A DNA stretch of 64,000 bases from Endocalyx cinctus (Eukaryota; Ascomycota; Sordariomycetes; Amphisphaeriales; Apiosporaceae). The DNA lies in contig BCKC01000001.1 in NCBI GenBank assembly GCA_001600455.1, forward strand, positions 2,320,441 to 2,384,440. Reading direction: 5' to 3'. Position 1 is the stretch's first letter. Each line of letters opens with the position of its first letter. The translations under genes were made by a program, and so were the position numbers. The notes under the pieces were generated by a model. It saw only the letters and a list, made by a program, of their open reading frames with translations. It was not told where the DNA came from and made no database searches. This document shows, piece by piece, positions 1 through 10,936 of the stretch.

Positions 1-764
1 TGCTTCCACATAATGAAATGCACATAAAGGGAACTGGAGGTTTACTGTTTTTCTATGATAGTTCCACCAAGTAACGATTGTGACCAATGAATTCCAATGA
101 AATAGAATATATATTGGACGTAACTTATCCTTTTCGATACAAAACTGCATTGAAAAGTAAAACCGCCACCTCAGATTGAATACCAAAAAAAAAAAAAAAA
201 AATGATCAGAGTTATCCCAACTCTTTGCTCTTATGACCTCAACTGCTGATCCATTCATTCTAGCTTTTTTTTAACTTTACACCCCCAGTTTACTTATTAT
301 CTCTCTGCCTATTACCTAGAATATTCTTGTAGATTTTTCTTATCTTTAAAACATAACCTTCGGAATACCCTATTACAGTACATTGTATACGACATATAGC
401 ACATATTCTCGCCTCATCCCTTTTTCTTTTCCATCGGTGCTCCTTGTTTTTTTCCCGGGTTTGGTTTTTTTTGCCTCCGAAATTCCTTGTATTATTAACT
501 AGCTGGGAGTTTTTTTTTTCCCTATTAGCTTTCTGCCTGTTACTTTTCGCCATTATTCAGAATTCTTTTTTCCTTCCCTACTTACTTACTCAGAAGACTG
601 TCATACATATACCAAGTATCCATATTTGCGTACATAAATTCAAATATAACGAATACCCCACCAACCTCCCTTGGTACTTTATCACTATACGCCACCATAC
701 TAACCTTGAACCTCGGACTGTGCGCATTCAACTCAAAACCATTATATTTTTTGCCATCCTCGGC
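1..764. other. Intergenic, upstream of the Rab gene
   Basis: AT-rich sequence with an A run near 185-202 and pyrimidine-rich stretches around 420-560. Two opposing open frames (about 290-553 minus, 444-959 plus) are low-complexity and show no family features. It probably holds the promoter and 5' leader of the Rab gene; no specific element can be named. Confidence 0.6.
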
Positions 765-2202
765 ATGGAATCCGAGGATACCCTCCCCGTTCTCAAAGTC
801 CTCATAATCGGACCATCCGGCGCCGGAAAATCTGCATGTAAGCCAACCTCTTTGTCTTTGCCTTTGCTTATCAGGTCTAGACCTTTTGCCCCTTACTCCC
901 TTTTACGTAAAGTACATATACCCTGGCCTCTACGAGAACAGTATCTACTTTTTTTTTGATCGGTTGGCTGCGGCGGTTAAAATAAAAAGGAATGCAAAAA
1001 AGAAAAGATTGAGAAAATACTAATCATGGCTTACTTTCTTACGTAGTGCTTCTGAGATGTGAGTGTGGAAAGCATAGACTAGGAACCGCGCGGAATCCGC
1101 CGGTAATCTCAAGGGATATTACTCAATAAGTTCGTTGGGGCTGACGTTTGTTACGGCCGTGTCTGCCCGCGCTTTGTGACGTTCTTTAGACTGCGATGAC
1201 CAGTTCGATCCGGAGTCGTCGACGGCGACTATCGGCATCGATTTCAAGGTAAGCGTTGAGAGAGAGAAAAAAAAAGGGTCCCAACTGGCCTTATGTCGGT
1301 TTTTTCTTGCTTTGTTTGGGCTGAGGTCAACATTCCTCGATAAGCAATAGAGAGAAGAACAGCTATGGCATCGCTATCTTGCGTAGCATCCCTTAACTTT
1401 GGAATCCGAGTGTGCGGCTAACAAGACATGCTACGGAATAGATGAAGAAGTTGGCCGTCAGGGGGAAGGGTTATAGATTGAATATTTTTGATACTGTAAG
1501 TTCTGGTCGTGTCCCTCTCAAACATAGTTTACTACCTACTACGGAACCCTGGAGGACTTCAGCATGGGAAGAAAGGGAGATTGTCGAGACACCATACGTA
1601 TAACTCACCATGTTATATCTCCTAGGCTGGCCAAGAGAGATTTCGAACCCTCTCGACAAGTTATTACCGCGGAGCACATGCCGTCATCTTAGTCTACGAC
1701 ATCTCCAGTCGGAAAAGCTTTCTGAGCATGGAAAAATGGATCGACGAAGCGAGGGCGAATGCGGCACCAAATGCCGTGCTCTACTTAGTAAGTCTTTCCC
1801 TTTTTATTTCTCACTCCGTAATATTCTATGATATTATTAGCAACATTCTCTACTATTCTATCTTTCCCCCCCCTTTGTGATCTAGTTATATCTAAGTAGA
1901 TGTTGATGTGCACTTGACTAACTCGGATGGTACGTTAGATTGGAAGCAAGCTGGACAAGGTGGCCGCGGGCGGCAGGGCCGTGTCTTACGAGGAGGGAAA
2001 GGCTTTCGCCGAGGCTCAAGGGGCCGGCTTCTGCGAGGTGAGCTCCAAGACGCGTGAAAACGTCCGGAGACCGTTCATCGAAGTCGTAGACCAGATCGTC
2101 CAGAGGCCGCAACTTCTGGCCGGGGCAACGCGGCGACCCAACGACTCCGGGCCCCTCAACCTCGGGATCGGGTCGGATTACTCGTCGGCCTGTCCTTGTT
2201 GA
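765..2202 (+). CDS. Rab18-like small GTPase, six exons
   Basis: Exons 765-837, 1047-1058, 1190-1248, 1442-1495, 1626-1787, 1939-2202 give 207 residues, the usual Rab length. All GTPase motifs are visible: P-loop GPSGAGKS (16-23), switch I Thr in TIGIDF (42-47), DTAGQE (65-70), the guanine-specificity motif as SKLD (123-126) instead of NKxD, and SSK (155-157). The C-terminus is CPC, a CxC signal for double geranylgeranylation, so the protein should be membrane anchored. The order and wording of the motifs resemble Rab18, which acts at the ER and lipid droplets; that role is inferred. Exon 2 is only 12 nt, supported by phase and by the unbroken LLLRY reading. The start is the ATG that directly precedes the P-loop strand. 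The five introns (131-209 nt) are longer than most in the window. The neighbour downstream is convergent. Confidence 0.93.
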
Positions 2203-2683
2203 TAGGCGACTGAACCGGACTAGACCAAAACGAATACGGAAATAGGGGAGGGAATGGGTTATTGGTCACCGAACCAGGGTTTTGTTTCTGCAAAGAGAGA
2301 GAACAAATAAATTGATACCTCTTATCATCATGATTTATCCATCAAGTACTTACTTTTGTTTTTATATACACCGTTTTTAAGAATATGGTATGTAGTCCTA
2401 GTCTCAGTTGAATAGGCAAAACCTAGAAACAGTTCTCCTTTTTTCTACCAACACAATCGTGCAAGAGTTTGGTACAAACACCCAAGGACTGGGAGAAAAA
2501 GGAAATAGCTTCCACCTCTATGGGATCATAACGCCGTATCCAGTCTATTATTGCCCCAATCTATAATGTGCATGTTTCACCCTTCCCTTTTCTATTTACC
2601 TATCTGCAAGACCAATTCAAATCATATACCTAGCGAGCAAGGCTTCAAACATGACGTAACTCGGATTACAATGCACCAAACTC
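2203..2683. other. Intergenic between two convergent genes
   Basis: AT-rich 3' flank shared by the Rab gene (+) and the hydrolase (-). I see no open frame or structure worth naming; it should contain both polyadenylation regions. Confidence 0.6.
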
Positions 2684-4282
2684 CTATACTTCAGGAGTGA
2701 GGAATTCAGTCACAGCTAGAAAATTACCTAAATGTTAGTTTGTGCACATATTGTTTACCTGACGCGGAGAACAAGGATGGAAGACAAAGTTGAAGTTAGA
2801 AGGTGGGGGGGGGGACTACCTTTAAGGAACGGCTCGGTCTGCTCGGAGATGACCCAGTGACCAGCATCGACGTCGACGAGCTCGAAGCGGGGGAAGAAGC
2901 GACCGATGACGGGGATCAGCTCGTCGGGGACGTAGGTGCTCTTGGTACCCCTGACGAAGAGGGCCGGCTTCTCGAAGCGGCGCTCGTCCGGGTTCCCGAA
3001 GGGGAAGTCGCCCATGTTGCCCAGCGAGCGGCCGAGGACGTCGAGCGGGATCTGGGACGCGACGGGGCCTTTGCCGCCTTCGGACCGGTACAGGTTCTGC
3101 AGCAGGAACTGGCGGACCGGCAGGGACGACTCGTACTTGGCCAGGATGGCGTCGGCCTCGGACATCTTGCTCACCCGGGCCTCGACGATCCGGCGCATCC
3201 CCTCGACGTACCGCGCGAACGGGCTGCCGAGGACGGCGTCCACGGGCGCGTTGTCTACCGCGACCAGGTTCGCGACGAGGGACGGGGAACTGAGTCCTAG
3301 CGTCATGGCCGTTTTGGCACCCCTATTTTTTTTTAGTCTCTTCCGTAAGCTTGTATTATTATGTCACCTTTCTCTCCGTCGCAAGTAGAAGAAACCCTCG
3401 TCTCTTGGTTCTTTTTTTTATCTCTTTTTTTCTGGCGCGCGGTCGGGCGAACGAATCGACGGAGGGGGGAGTAAATTGGGAAAAGAACTGGGTGGACCAT
3501 CTTACATGGAATGTCCGATAAGCGTCGGGTTCTCAAACCCTTCGTCCCGAATAAAGGCGCCTACGTCCTCGGCCATAGCGAGATAATCGTGTCGCGGCGC
3601 GTGGGGGGATTCGCCGTGGTTTCGTAGATCCTGTGTAGAAATGCGCAAAAAAGTTTCTGGTCAGGACATATTGTATCTATTCCTAATTTTTTTTTCCTTC
3701 CCCTCTTCCCGTTTCTTGCCGCCGTTTACAGCGCAACGGTATAGCAGACAGGTAGTCCTCCATTTTAAGGAGCTCGTGATATGGTAGTAGCGGTGGTGGT
3801 TTCTTACAACGGCGAAAACGTGTCTCTGTAGGTTTCTCGCTAGGACTCTGATAGATGAAATCCACGCCGGCAAACAAAATCAGCATAACCATGTACATTG
3901 TTTCGCTTTTTTCTTTCTCTTGCTCTCTCTTTCTCGTCTATGCCCCCCACATTTCGCACAAGCGCATGGCGCTTGGGAGTTGGGGTGCTCGCGGCGGCAA
4001 GGAGATAACATGAACTCACTTGCAAACGCTCCGGTTATTCTTCTTAGAACCGAACAAGCCGTGCATGAATATGATTGGCGCATTTTGTTTATCGCGATTG
4101 GACGTTGTGGGAGGTTCGTAGTGATCATATACCAGAGGTACCGTCGAAATCGAGGAGGAGGAATAAGAGGATTTCTGGGATATTGTCGAAGCCGGTATCG
4201 AGGCTCGGTTCCGTAATAATGACGACGCGCCTCCTAGCGAGCGAAACCTCGCGGCGCATATGATACTCCGTGTTACTACCAT
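2684..4282 (-). CDS. Alpha/beta hydrolase, ABHD11/Imo32 family, five exons
   Basis: Exons on the minus strand: 4282-4020, 3847-3808, 3630-3506, 3322-2820, 2727-2684, giving 324 residues. The N-terminus is rich in Arg, Ser and Ala with few acids, like a mitochondrial presequence. Then follow the oxyanion strand IIFMHGLFGSKKN, the DLRNHGESPH segment (102-111), the nucleophile elbow GHSMG with Ser142, and GHW with the catalytic His298. This order matches the ABHD11/yeast Imo32 family of mitochondrial serine hydrolases; the substrate cannot be read from sequence. Phases are consistent at all four introns (92-183 nt), and the last exon adds only 14 residues and the stop. Exon 4 is GC-rich and has long antisense open frames, which are shadows. 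The gene diverges from the FAD monooxygenase. Confidence 0.9.
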
Positions 4283-5016
4283 TTCAGGTTACGCGACTAT
4301 GACCTTCAATTTCCTACGAACGACAAGGTATATATGAGGCTTAACCAACAACAAAAAAAAAGTGCTAGACGAGGAATTAAAAAAATCTTCCAAAAAAGAT
4401 TATAAATTACTCCGTATTGCGGATCGATATCGGAAGGAGCCGTAATTATTTATTTAAGCCGTTTCCACCGTATTAATTTAGCTATACCGTAAAGTACCCA
4501 TTAAAACGTTACCTGACCTATGAGCGCAGTAACAAGGGAAACGAAACACCCCATAACCCAGTTCAACTTCAACTTACTAATTTCGTATGTGGACAACCCT
4601 CGCCCACAAGTTGCCCATCATTTGTATTTTCGACTCAAAAGCTCCATTTTTTAATCAATTTAGAAGGGTTTAAAAGTGATGAAAAGAAATATGCGGTATC
4701 ATTAGTCAACATCCTACTGGCTGAAAATAAAGTGCCAGCATGCCCAGCCCAGTATCCTGAACCCTTTGAGGGATGGGTTTACATTTGGGCATGATGGCAG
4801 CCGAAAAGGGGGAAATGGTACTACGTACTCCGTAGATTGTCTGTACGTGTAATTATACAAAGATAGCAGCAGGGGTTTTTAGGTTAGATAGGTTCATAGT
4901 ATGACTGCTTCGAGACAGCGCTAAATACCCTTACCTCCCTTTGTCATGGCTTCTTAATACATTGCTCTACACTACCTCAAACATTTCCAGTCGTCTTGAA
5001 ACTCTTCAAGCCAGAT
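4283..5016. other. Divergent intergenic region
   Basis: This AT-rich stretch lies between the start of the hydrolase (-) and the start of the monooxygenase (+) and must contain both promoters. No coding potential is seen. I cannot single out a regulatory site. Confidence 0.55.
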
Positions 5017-6458
5017 ATGGACTCGAAGAGATTCCATGTTATTGTTATAGGCGCAGGCCCCGTTGGCCTCACGGCCGCTCACATCTTGAGCCGGGCCGGG
5101 ATCGACTTTGTTATTCTGGAGGCCCGTGACAGCCATGTCAGTCCTGTTGGAGCCAGCCTAAACTTGTACGGGTCGACGCTTCGTGTCTACGGCCAGCTAG
5201 GTTTACTTGAGCGAGCTGTCAAAATATCAACCCCTCTCAAAAGTGACTTGCTCATTAGGCGGGACGGGACCAAAGGTCAACAATCAGCGATAGGGGAGGA
5301 CGTGGAGGCTGTGTGAGTTTGCAGGCGAATCGATTCCGAGGTGAATGAGACATGAACTAACAAGAAGAAAGTACCGGTTCTGCACCAAGAATTTTTAGTC
5401 GTCAGGAACTACAACGGTTTCTATACGACGCATTATCTGACGAAGACAAAAGTAAGGTCTTCCACAACAAGAAGATGGTGGATATTCAAATAGATGCCGA
5501 CGGGGTCATGGTACAATGCGCCGATGGCACCACCTACGGAGGTTCCATCGTCCTCGGCGCTGACGGCGTCTATAGCAAGACCAGAGCATTGATGAGAGCT
5601 CTGACACTCAAGGCCGATCCTAACGCTCCGTGCAACGACGAAAAGCCGTACATAGCCACGTACCGCTGCATGTGGGGCATGATACCCACGCCGGACGGGA
5701 TCAAAGCCGGTGAGAATCAGGAATATCACGGACCCAGGCGGTCCACCATGCTTAACACGACGGCTAAGTACTCGTACCTCTTCGTGTACGAGCATCTCGA
5801 TCGGCCCACCAAGGAGCGGAGAGACTACACGGAAGAGGATAAAGCGGCCTTCGTCGCGCAGGTCTCCGATTTGCCCGTCGCGGAAGGCGTTACAGTCGGC
5901 GACGTGTGGCCGACCCGGCTCTCCGCCGGCATGAGCAACCTCGACGAGGGTACGGTGCGGTATTGGGGTTGGGGCGGAAGGATCGCCCTCGTGGGTGACT
6001 CCGCGCACAAGATAACGCCAAACCTGGGTTGGGGTTACAACGAGGGCGTCCAGGACGTCGTCGTGCTCACAAACTTAATTTACAAGTTACTTTCACCATC
6101 ACCGAGTCAGAAAGGGGAAGAAGAGGAGGAGAATGTCAAACAACGAGAACCGGCGCGCGAAGAGCTCGATCGAGCCTTCACCAGATATCAAGAGATCAGG
6201 TCGCCGAATTGGGCACCCATAGAGACCTTCTCGGCTATGGCGACCCGCCAGTCCGCTTACCCGGGCCAGTGGTGGTCCAGCTTGTTTTACGGCTTCTGCG
6301 ACAGGGTCTTAAACAAGATCCCTGGCTTCAAGTGGCTCTTCGTAAGGCACGTGTTCTCGGCTTGGGTGATCATGGGGAGGGCGTTGGATTTCATCAGTGG
6401 TGAGGAACCCTTTACAGGTTCTTTGCCGTGGAGGTACCCTATCGAGTCGCCGGTGTAA
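5017..6458 (+). CDS. FAD-dependent aromatic-ring-type monooxygenase
   Basis: Exons 5017-5312 and 5372-6458 (59-nt intron, GTGAGT donor) give 460 residues. The N-terminal dinucleotide fold reads VIVIGAGPVGL with GxGxxG at 12-17 and an acidic end of strand two (VILEAR). The second motif is GADG (161-164), as in the FAD/NADPH-binding DG motif, and the third is VGDSAHKITPN with GD at 307-308. This is the order of group A flavin monooxygenases (salicylate hydroxylase/UbiH type), common in fungal catabolic and secondary-metabolite clusters. After the GD motif the usual small-residue helix reads GWGYNEGVQD. The ATG at 5017 was chosen because it directly precedes the first strand. The substrate is unknown. 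The convergent MFS gene 261 bp downstream may share a pathway, but only adjacency supports this. Confidence 0.92.
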
Positions 6459-6719
6459 AGAGAGGGGCCAGTATTGAAGTGGTGGAACGTTGAATTATTC
6501 AGCATTATAAGATCTACGGTCTCCCTATGTATCATCCTTTTTCATCTAGCGTAGCGCAAGAGTTTCCTAGAATTTTAGCCGTCGCCGTGACGAAGATTAT
6601 GTCACGGTGATATTTATTATGTTTCTCGTTCTAGTATCGTCACTGCGGTATGCCCATGTTGAAAAATACACCGACTTGGTATGATGACTTATACAATCCA
6701 AATTTCCGTCCTTCTTTAA

Positions 6720-8656
6720 TCAGTACCCGTACAAGTTTTGGTTTTCCGACGTGGAGGCCCTGATCCTCCTATTGTCCCTAACCAGCATGAACCGAAGCAC
6801 CCAGGCGCAAGCGATTGACAAGAGTGCAAAACCGGCAGACGCGCCGAAACCGATTCCGTAGCGTGGTGAGTCACTCTTCGGCCAAACGTAGGCACCGTAG
6901 ATATATCCTACTTGACCGAATACGTTGGTCATAGCAAGTACGACCTAGGAGGCACTGTGATTAGACCCGAGGTCTCACGGAAACTGAGTGTGGGAATCTA
7001 GACGTATTTTAAAAACACTTACAGCTTTCTTTTCTTTAGTCTGACTGAGTGTCGACGAGGCCCAGCCGATGATAACGGAGTTGACCGAGTACGCGCCGAT
7101 GGGGAATATGAAGCAGGCGACGTAGCGTGCGGCCGTGTTCAGAGTGCTGGCTGCCAATACGAACCCTATAATCGCAACAGATAATCCGACCGTAATGTGC
7201 CATGTTCGTTCGTGTAAGCGCCCTGAGCTCCAACCGCAGAAGATACCGGCCGCCCCGGCGAGGATGAACGGCGGCGCGGTCAACAAGAGCGTTACGGTAG
7301 TATTGAAGCCGAGAGTTTCGACGACACTATGAATTGAGGAAGTACATATTAGTCCAGTAAATACAACTTTTTCAAAAAAAAAAAAAAAGAATAATGATAA
7401 TGAAAGTAGATATGATCTTTACACTTACGTAGGGAAAAAGGAGTTGAAACTGCAGGCGCTGAGATGAAAATTCTGCATAAAACAAAAGAACCAGGTGCGC
7501 TTGTCTCGGCAGGCCTGCTTGAGGCCCTCCAAAGCGCTCGCCTGTTCGCCGGCGTCGCCCATCTGGTCCCTGGCCATGCGCGCAATCGCGAGCTCGCGCT
7601 CCTCGCCTTTCAGCCAGCGAGTGTCGGAGGGGGTGTTGGGCAGGAGCCAGAACCCCAGCAGCGCGATCGCCGCCGTCACCGTGCCCTCGAGCAGGAAGAG
7701 CCAACGCCAACCCGCAAGCCCCCGAACCCCGTCCAGGCCGGCGAAGACGCCGGCGGCGATCAGCCCGGAAAATCCGGTGGCGAGAATCTGAGCGCAGTAC
7801 AAGCCGGCGATGCGGGCGGCGACCTCTGTCGGAACGGGGAAAAACAAGAAGTCAGTTTCAAGAATAAACGAAAAAAAAGACCTACGGGATTGTTAATCTC
7901 ACCTTTTCGTGTGTAGAAAATCGACAAGATGTAAGTTGCCCCTGGATAGAACTATGGCCGCGTTAACACAATATGGTCTGGCAGTACCCAGAATCGATGT
8001 ACTACTTACTGGCGCCTCTGTAATACCGAGGAAGAATCGTGCAGCGATGAGCCCACCATAACTCTGAACAGCAGCGGTACTCCCAGATACGGCAGCCCAA
8101 ACTAACATCCATCCACTCATGTATATGCCGGGTTTGATTCGTGTAATCAGCATGTTACTCGGGACTTGTGTCAATACATAGCCGACGAAGAGACTATCAA
8201 CACGGAAAGTTAATGGATCGATCTTCACGATGACGAATTAGCGGAGACATAACGTACATGCTAACAGTTACGTTAAACTGGACTCCCGTCATATTTAGGT
8301 CCGTCTCTAGGCCGTTCAACCGTGCTTGCGCAATGGTGTTTCGATCGACGTAATTGAGGAAATACATAACACAGAGCGTTGGCTGGTATTGCATGTTAGC
8401 CGAGAAACCGATCATTGGTATTCAGTCCAAAAGTTTTGATATTAGTATTGGATAGATTTACCATGATTCGCAGATCCAGCTTTCGCACCAGAGCTATTTC
8501 GGCGGGATCAGTCTTCCCTCCTTGCGCGAAACCTCTTCGTTCATTATACTCTTCTCCAACCGGCGGTTTCTCATCCATCACCACGCTGTCGGCATGCTGT
8601 GTGGCCGCTTTGTCGTCCCCGACAGGAATAGGCGTGTTTTTTTCAGATGTACTCAT
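6720..8656 (-). CDS. MFS transporter, allantoate permease/ACS family, seven exons
   Basis: Minus-strand exons 8656-8462, 8382-8258, 8193-8010, 7951-7903, 7825-7429, 7326-7023, 6944-6720 give 492 residues. The soluble N-terminus leads to LDLRIMPTLC and YFLNYVDRNTIAQARL, the first-helix signature of the anion:cation symporter family (Dal5, Tna1, vitamin and nicotinate carriers). Next come GYVLTQVPSN, the RFFLGITEAP motif, FYPGATYILS, and further helices with an amphipathic central loop (WLKGEERELAIARMARDQ). About twelve membrane helices can be traced, ending in VLRFMLVRDNRRIR and a short tail. It should import a small organic anion at the plasma membrane; the substrate is not evident. All splice phases close. 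The gene converges on the FAD monooxygenase. Confidence 0.92.
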
Positions 8657-10936
8657 AGTGCAGCACTTGGCTCTCTTGTTTCAGTAGGTAAAGATCAGGG
8701 CCGAGGATATGTGCCTAGACCAATTCTCCAACAGGTCGGAACGCTTAAGCTGTCGATAGGGTTTCGTCGCCTACACTATTTATACACGACCTCCACGAAC
8801 CCCATAATATAATTGGGCAACGCGGGGAACCCAAGACCTGGGGAAATTGGTAATAGGATTCGTTCGTTCGGATTATGTTGGACCAAGAACTTGGTGCATG
8901 GTTCCTCTGTCTGCTGATTTTTATGGTCGGTTGAACCTTGGCGACCTTGGCGTCACAATCTCTCTTCTTTCACCATATCATACACGTAGTTATCTTGTGA
9001 AACCAGCCATACCGGCTAGTTTTCATTATCCGTAGATAATTAACTTTGCGGGGTTGGTGAGAGTTTATGGGGTAATGTGGAGGAGATTGGGGTGGTGATG
9101 GTGGCACCGCCCCCCCTTTTTTCTACGCGCATCTCTAGGCCGAAGATGAATTGTTCACTACGAAGTTTGATAGCGTTGTCTTTATAACTATGATACCGGT
9201 ATAGTATAGTCTCGGACGAAGATTAATGGCCGAAAAAAAGAGGTAAGTGAGGATGATTAGGACATAAGCTACGGTACCATGCGAGGAGAGCACCCTGGTG
9301 TACATTAGCGCAACTATCTTTCTGTAGATGATAACCTCAGAATCAACTTGGCGGTGGCCCTTAACTCACCGACTCTGACGGCCAAGCTCTACCCCGGGCA
9401 TCACGCCCCTATAAACCTGCCGATTCGGCCCTACCTATGGTCGGAACCCCCAACTACTGAGGAGGCTTCGGCTGGGCAAAGGATTCATCCCTTGTCACTC
9501 AGCGTCCGCGCCGAGATAACTAGGGAGCAGGGACTCAAGTCAGCCGTTATCGGTCCAGAATGTTGATAACGACGTTTCACTTGAAGCCGAGATTCAATTC
9601 TTGCTCGGAAAAAGGATCTACTCCAAACTCTATTCTTTTTCCTTTTTCTTTTTAATCACGATGCCTGAACTTAGACCTCGCAGTGAGTAACAACACCTTC
9701 CCGGCTGGTCAACTCGTACGAGATATTTGGGCTAGCTACATATTGTAAAACCAAGAAAATACCAATCGTTAAGATCGTCTCCGCGAGCCCATAATTCCAG
9801 GAATAGGCAAGAAGTAGTGCTGCTACAAGTGCCATCTGCGGTATGTATCGACAGGAACCGCTTCTGGCAGCCTCCATTAAAGAGTGTTTAAAGTATTCAA
9901 AGGACGTACATATATCAAGAGAGCACTTTGTACGCTCACAGCGAAGTTTTATCATACGGGCGTTGGAGCTGTCCTTATTTTGTGCACTAACTAGGGCTCT
10001 TGCTCACCATCTCTGATCAGCCCCTAGTCCGTAGAATCGTATTTCTCACATAGTATGTCATCGGTCCCATTATATCCAGAGGGTTTCTCATTTATAAACC
10101 TTTACGCATAAGTACCATGAACTTCGTGACACAGTCATCCCGTTCATTTACCCGCGTCCAATAATACTACAACCCCGAAGGTATAGTCAAAGAAATGTCA
10201 ATCTGCCCAATAGCTTCAAAATATGACATCAAATATTCAAGAACTATTGACTGGTCTTTTAGGTCATGCAGAACTTTGTATCTCTCATTGATATATCATA
10301 TGTCAGAATCAGTATACGATCTTTCAACTTTGATTTCAGCTTTTAGCTTTCCTCTTTCTGAGCAATATGCAGCTGATAATGAGGGATCTTTTATGCTGTG
10401 GAATACGAAGCATAGATTCTGGTCCAGGCAACGCTGATCAAAATGACAAGTATCGTGGTTCCGTGGCGTTTTTTTTTTTTTTTTTTTTGACTGATCGTGA
10501 GAACGGAATAGTTCATAGGTCAGTATATGTCGTCTGACAAAAGTCTACGGATATCCTGACTGTCATGATCCAGTACATTGCTTCACATGCCTCCTGAAAT
10601 GATCACAGTAGTCAGTTCTCATTTTTCTTCTTTTTCTTTGTCTCCGCGATTTACGTATATTCTTCGCTGCCAAAACCCCAATGTGCCCAAGGTCAGGTCA
10701 TTCTCATCACGGATATATAAACACTCCTAGCTCTTAAGAAGTTATTATTATGTCTTTTTTTTTTTGGTAATCTAACACGAGATCCTCTTACTTGCCTCAC
10801 CCTTATAATATATTAAGAAAACATCAATTGCACTACCGTAGTAGATCAACTTTTCTACGACCAGCACATTTTTTCCCCTGCTTTTCTCGTCTCCTTGTAG
10901 GATTTGAATCAAGTTAGGGTGATATATACTCCATAA
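8657..10936. other. 2.3-kb intergenic region
   Basis: Between the transporter (-) and the DUF3433 gene (+). It holds a T20 run at 10469-10488, a GC-richer island at about 9350-9570 with a 72-codon open frame lacking an ATG, and a 94-codon minus frame at 9671-9955 with one hydrophobic stretch. Neither frame matches a family I know, and neither is annotated as a gene. Confidence 0.5.

Noticed and set aside
444..959. Open frame upstream of the Rab gene (171 codons, plus)
   Set aside because: It is T-rich, low-complexity leader sequence that happens to run into the true Rab exon 1 in the same frame; the real start is the ATG at 765.
9348..9566. 72-codon frame in a GC-richer island
   Set aside because: Starts with TTG, no ATG or splice site gives it a plausible start, and no family is recognised.
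9671..9955. 94-codon minus frame with a hydrophobic stretch
   Set aside because: Only one membrane-like segment, no conserved motifs, no flanking splice logic; probably chance.
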